This document shows positions 52,853 to 56,339 of a DNA stretch of 56,339 nt, piece after piece. Made by a program: the position numbers and the translations under genes. The stretch spans positions 1-56,339 of the forward strand of contig JADGCS010000012.1 of NCBI GenBank assembly GCA_015228875.1, read 5' to 3'. This DNA comes from Deltaproteobacteria bacterium. GTDB lineage: Bacteria; UBA10199; JADGCS01. Under the pieces are notes generated by a model that was not told the DNA's origin, did not search any database, and saw only the letters and a list, made by a program, of their open reading frames with translations. The first letter of the stretch is position 1, and each line of letters begins with the position of its first letter.

Positions 52853-53403
52853 CTGCCGCCAACAAGATTGATCGTTTTTCCCTTGACCACCGACTTGAGA
52901 AAAGGATCATTTTTATTAAGCCTGTCCTCAAACTCTGCAAAATCCATAAGACGAAAATGAATTTCGCGTCCAACTCGCTTTTCAACAGGTTTGAGAACCG
53001 ACGCTAATTTAAGGCTACTGATGTTTCCAATAATCATCAAGTCGATATCACTCTGGGAATCTGCGCTGTCGCTGGCAAAAGAGCCATAAATAAAGGCCCG
53101 TTCGATGCCTTTTATTTTGTTGAGTGACTCTTTGATCAAAATGTGCGCCCCCCCTGTTTTTAGAATCAGTCCCCTGATTTCTTTATAAAGCGGGTGCTTT
53201 TTATTAATGGAAAATAATTTGAGTCTTCCCTTTTCTGAAAATAAAAAAAGCCCCATGTCTGTCATGGGCTTGAGATACCGTGACAGGTTTCCCGGATCGA
53301 TATCCAGCAGATCTGATATTTCTCTCAAATGGTGGACCTTGGCAGGGTTCGTAAAAAAATAAACCAGTATCGTTTGGGTGATTTTGGAATTGAAATTTAT
53401 CAT
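52849..53403 (-). CDS. MNT-type nucleotidyltransferase with N-terminal winged HTH
   Basis: A 184-residue protein. The first ~75 residues are a winged HTH (VHHLREISDLLDIDPGNLSRYLKPMTDMGL). The rest is a minimal nucleotidyltransferase domain with FIYGSFASDSADSQSDIDLMIIG, the GS...DxD metal-binding motif. In MNT-HEPN modules the nucleotidyltransferase inactivates the HEPN toxin by nucleotidylation; the HTH suggests it also represses its own promoter, which overlaps a 16-bp palindrome. The partner HEPN gene overlaps by 4 nt but is interrupted. No Shine-Dalgarno is seen, so the message is possibly near-leaderless. Confidence 0.85.
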   Translation of the reverse strand: MINFNSKITQTILVYFFTNPAKVHHLREISDLLDIDPGNLSRYLKPMTDMGLFLFSEKGRLKLFSINKKHPLYKEIRGLILKTGGAHILIKESLNKIKGIERAFIYGSFASDSADSQSDIDLMIIGNISSLKLASVLKPVEKRVGREIHFRLMDFAEFEDRLNKNDPFLKSVVKGKTINLVGGR

Positions 53404-53416
53404 TGTTGTAAGACAT

Positions 53417-53432
53417 TACAACATATGTTGTA
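53417..53432 (-). promoter_or_regulatory. 16-bp perfect palindrome overlapping the MNT promoter
   Basis: TACAACATATGTTGTA lies 14 bp from the MNT start codon. On the minus strand TTGTGA and TGTAAT are 17 nt apart, and the palindrome covers the spacer and the -10. The -10 is only 11 nt from the ATG, which leaves almost no leader. It is a good candidate operator for the MNT winged HTH. Confidence 0.65.
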
Positions 53433-53457
53433 TGGTTTCACAACAAAATTATGTCAC

Positions 53458-56262
53458 TCACACCTCTTTCCACCACTTGCGGTGCCCCTTGCGTATGCCC
53501 TCCTCCGTCTTCTCGGCCCTCTCATCGTTTAAATTGGCCTCGGAATTAATCTTGGCCACCTCGGCTTGCTCTTTTTGGTGTTTGACACTCTTTTCACCAA
53601 TGGTCTGCCCGCCCATGGCCTCTATGCGCCCCTTGCGATCCTTTTTTGCCCTCTCGGCCAAGGCGGAGGCCTGCGCGGTGGCATCTTTTTTTGTCTTGGT
53701 GTCAAAGATGTCCCCGCGTTTGACCTTGTTGTCTTTAAGCCTCGTTCTCATTTTTTCCAATGCTGCCGAGGCCTCCTGGCTCCTGTCTTTAAACTGATGT
53801 TTTTCGGCCTTGTCTTTAAACCCCTCGACAAACCCCTTGACTTTATCAACCGCGCCTATCACGTCGCTGCCTACACCTGCCCATTTTTGTACCTTTTGGT
53901 AGTCCTCCCATGCCTCTTCCTCGCTGGTCTTTGGTGTTGTGGTCTTTGCGAGCTCGTCTTTTCTTTTTGTGCCCTCTGGGGTCAGCTCAAACTTGCGCAG
54001 GGACTCGGGAACCTTGATGGGTGTGGTCTTTGTCTTGGGATCAAATACAGCCGCATTCTTTTCCATCCCCGCGGTGTCCCCCTTGAGGGCCGCAGCGGTA
54101 AAATCTTCCCTGCGTTTATCAATCAAAGCACGCCGTCTTGTGGTCTCTGTGAGCGCATCGGTGACACCTCCCTCTTTGGCATGTTTTGCACGCTGTTCCT
54201 GCGTTTTTTTGAGTTGCTGCTCTAATGCTGCTTTCTTTGTTGGATCAGTATCTCCAAGCTTGGCAAGATCTGCCGCGATTTGTTTTTCCTCTTGGGCCAG
54301 GCTGAATTCTTCTGCAACATGCTCCTCGGGGGTTGATGCCTCTGCCTTTTTTGGCGCTATTAACTCGGCCCTTGCTTTTATGATGCCAACCTGTGCCTGG
54401 TTTTTTTTGTTGGTTGCCAGATCTGCGGGGATTGCTGCTGCTTGTTGGTTGTATTTACCTTTAACTGACTGTATAGAAGCGGTTGTAGGGATACCTGTTG
54501 CTGGATCAAACCGCACGCCGGCTTTTGTCATGGCGGTCATGAGATCATTTACCGCCGATGTTGATGCAGGTGTGGGGGGCCTTACAGCATTTTGCTTACT
54601 AAATTCTGCTACCATTTCATCCAATTTATTCGGACCTTCTGTTGCCTCGTTAAGACTCGCTTGTAATTGCGTTTCTTGCTCTTTAAGAGCTGCTTGTGTC
54701 TTGGTAAGTTTTTCTACGTCTGTTTCGGAATCTGCATGAACACTGGTCATCTCGGCGGTCTCAAATGTGCCTGTGGGTAATGCAGTAAGAGTGCGTTGTG
54801 CGTCTACAAGAGCCGCGGGGTGGTCTTTAGTATATTCAGCTTTCTTTGCCAGATAGGCATCGTGCTGTTGTTGTGCAACGGCAAGGGCCTCTGTTTGTGG
54901 TTTGACAGCTTGGTTGCGCGCTTCATTTCGTAACCCATCCTGTGTAGCCCTTCGCAACGCTGCATCGTATGCTTCCTTCTTTTCCTGCAAGTCCTTATCT
55001 GTCGGCACCCCGCGGTTTTTTACCAGGAAATCAAATATTTCTTTTCTGGCTGGGTTTTCTTGGTTGCTGGCCTCTGCCGCTGCCCGTTTTTTATCCATGC
55101 TTGGGAGACCTGCCGCCCTTCTCTGCTCCAAGGCACGCAACTCCGCATCACCCCATTGGTCCTCCGCAGACCTTATGAGGGCCTGTCCTGCAACAACCTT
55201 TTTTTCTCCAGCAACATACATCGTGGCAACATCCGACAACTCGTCCTGCCTTGCCGCTGCCTCCTCTGCCCGTTTTGCCGCCTCCGCCTTGTGATCAACA
55301 GATAAGGCCCGCCCCATGGCAATCATTGTGCTGGCTGTCATCTGGCCCTTGGCCATTTTTTCGGCCGCCGCAAATCTTTGTTCCGGCGTCCTCAAGGAGC
55401 GTCCAACAACCTCTGAATAATTACCAGCGACATCCTGCTGGGTACCATATGCAAGTTCTTCTGCTGTCAATGTGACTGGCTTGCCTAACTGCATCTCTGA
55501 TGCCTTTTTTTGATACATCTCCGCCCCCGTGCTGTCCTGCAATGTACGAGGAAGTCGGCTTATACCTCTGCTCACATCCAAAAGGTAATTAATCGCACCA
55601 ATATTGGTATTACCCCCCTGCTTCATCGCGTGTTTGTACAGTTCGCTCCGGCGAAAATCCGGCATGTCGAGTACGCTGTCATCTGTTCCAACTGCCATTT
55701 GGGCGAACGTCATCAGGGCCTTTTGTTGGTGCTGTTCTGACGCGCCTTCTTTAAAAACCAATTTACCCTCTTTGTCGACTGTCAGTGCCTTTGCAGCATC
55801 GGTGTCACCTTTAATTTCTGCCAGTTTAGTACCATCCTGAGTCTGCATCAATGTCGGAGCGGCCAAATCTGTTTCTTTCATCCATGATATATCAATATTT
55901 TTATGGGGATCAGTCCCAAACTGCCCCACCAATGCCCTTGCCTCGCCCTCCCGTTGGAGTGCTCCGGTTGTGGTCTCGGGGAGACCTGTGGCACTCACGC
56001 CATTATGATATTGCTCTTCAACGGGTTTGGCCTTTTCCACCATTTGTCTCAGGGCATCATCCTCCCGCTGAGTGGTATCGACTGTATCCATCACAAGAGG
56101 GGAAGACGAAGGATCGTCTGTGGTCATTGGTGTTGAAGGGGGTGTCTTTGCCTGAGGTACATCAATTTTTGCACCTGCCGAAGTTGCACCTCCCGAAGCG
56201 GGAGCAGTTACAACGTCCACTGACCCGCTCAGCCCCCTATACGGTCCTTTTAAACCCCACAT
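53458..56262 (-). CDS. Large Ala/Lys/Glu-rich coiled-coil protein (934 aa), unknown function
   Basis: GAGG precedes ATG at 56262, and the start MWGLKGPYRGLSG is inside the window, so the gene is complete. Residues 1-110 are Pro/Ser/Thr-rich and probably disordered. Residues ~115-300 contain mixed motifs (ISWMKETDLAAPTLMQTQDGT, MTFAQMAVGTDDSVLDMPDF). From ~330 to the end the sequence is dominated by long charged helices (AEAAKRAEEAAARQDELSD, ALEQQLKKTQEQRAKHAKEG), predicted coiled coil. It has no signal peptide, membrane helix or Cys-based motif. Together with the 3418-aa gene on the same strand it may form a structural complex. Only the decayed MNT/HEPN and DUF cluster lies between them. Confidence 0.8.
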   Translation of the reverse strand: MWGLKGPYRGLSGSVDVVTAPASGGATSAGAKIDVPQAKTPPSTPMTTDDPSSSPLVMDTVDTTQREDDALRQMVEKAKPVEEQYHNGVSATGLPETTTGALQREGEARALVGQFGTDPHKNIDISWMKETDLAAPTLMQTQDGTKLAEIKGDTDAAKALTVDKEGKLVFKEGASEQHQQKALMTFAQMAVGTDDSVLDMPDFRRSELYKHAMKQGGNTNIGAINYLLDVSRGISRLPRTLQDSTGAEMYQKKASEMQLGKPVTLTAEELAYGTQQDVAGNYSEVVGRSLRTPEQRFAAAEKMAKGQMTASTMIAMGRALSVDHKAEAAKRAEEAAARQDELSDVATMYVAGEKKVVAGQALIRSAEDQWGDAELRALEQRRAAGLPSMDKKRAAAEASNQENPARKEIFDFLVKNRGVPTDKDLQEKKEAYDAALRRATQDGLRNEARNQAVKPQTEALAVAQQQHDAYLAKKAEYTKDHPAALVDAQRTLTALPTGTFETAEMTSVHADSETDVEKLTKTQAALKEQETQLQASLNEATEGPNKLDEMVAEFSKQNAVRPPTPASTSAVNDLMTAMTKAGVRFDPATGIPTTASIQSVKGKYNQQAAAIPADLATNKKNQAQVGIIKARAELIAPKKAEASTPEEHVAEEFSLAQEEKQIAADLAKLGDTDPTKKAALEQQLKKTQEQRAKHAKEGGVTDALTETTRRRALIDKRREDFTAAALKGDTAGMEKNAAVFDPKTKTTPIKVPESLRKFELTPEGTKRKDELAKTTTPKTSEEEAWEDYQKVQKWAGVGSDVIGAVDKVKGFVEGFKDKAEKHQFKDRSQEASAALEKMRTRLKDNKVKRGDIFDTKTKKDATAQASALAERAKKDRKGRIEAMGGQTIGEKSVKHQKEQAEVAKINSEANLNDERAEKTEEGIRKGHRKWWKEV

Positions 56263-56339
56263 ATCAAACCTCGCTTTCTGGCTAAAACCTTTAAATTTAC
56301 ATTATTCTCGCAAACCTTAATTGATACATCACCACCTCT

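Overview
The window looks like a chromosomal segment of an uncultured Gram-negative bacterium of deltaproteobacterial type. Supporting this are TamA/TamB- and OmpA-type outer-membrane proteins, many lipoproteins, the gene order rplU-rpmA-obgE-proB-proA-rsfS, and abundant REP-like palindromes. The taxonomic placement is inference from gene content only. No rRNA, tRNA, CRISPR array or intact transposase was found.

Layout. (1) 0-7 kb: the end of a PAS/PAS hybrid histidine kinase, a secreted helical-repeat-like protein, a Cys-rich lipoprotein, a PIN/UPF0175 toxin-antitoxin pair, and two copies of a complex REP-like palindrome. (2) 7-31 kb: an envelope and stress island. It holds a PRC-barrel protein, small lipoproteins, an ice-binding-domain lipoprotein, an OmpA-family porin, two CsbD proteins, a DUF883/holin-like pair, a TamA/TamB-like pair, a DUF4382 lipoprotein, a pyruvate decarboxylase / alcohol dehydrogenase / short pyruvate kinase cassette, a NarL-type two-component system and a GGDEF-REC / PAS kinase pair. 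(3) 33-38.6 kb: the housekeeping operon rplU-rpmA-obgE-proB-proA-rsfS. (4) 39-56 kb: a DUF4143-type ATPase and two very large unrecognised genes. One encodes a 3418-residue protein with an internal AAA+ module, the other a 934-residue predicted coiled-coil protein. Between them lies a cluster of decayed MNT/HEPN and DUF4160/DUF2442 genes.

The most notable observation is a 34-bp DNA element that occurs 11 times between 7.8 and 29.5 kb and was not seen elsewhere in the window. Each copy has a C-rich box (AATCCCCCA), exactly 21 nt, then GAT followed usually by KG. Each points toward the nearest downstream start codon, usually 69-123 nt away. The CCCCCA and CCYGAT hexamers are always 18 nt apart, which is promoter-like geometry. 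The downstream genes (CsbD twice, PRC-barrel, DUF883, OmpA, ice-binding protein, fermentation enzymes and both signalling operons) would form one stress/envelope regulon, probably under an undescribed sigma factor or activator.

Several genes are broken: cardiolipin synthase (internal deletion), HEPN (in-frame amber codon), a small EF-hand protein (one T missing in a T-run), and nucleotidyltransferase fragments.
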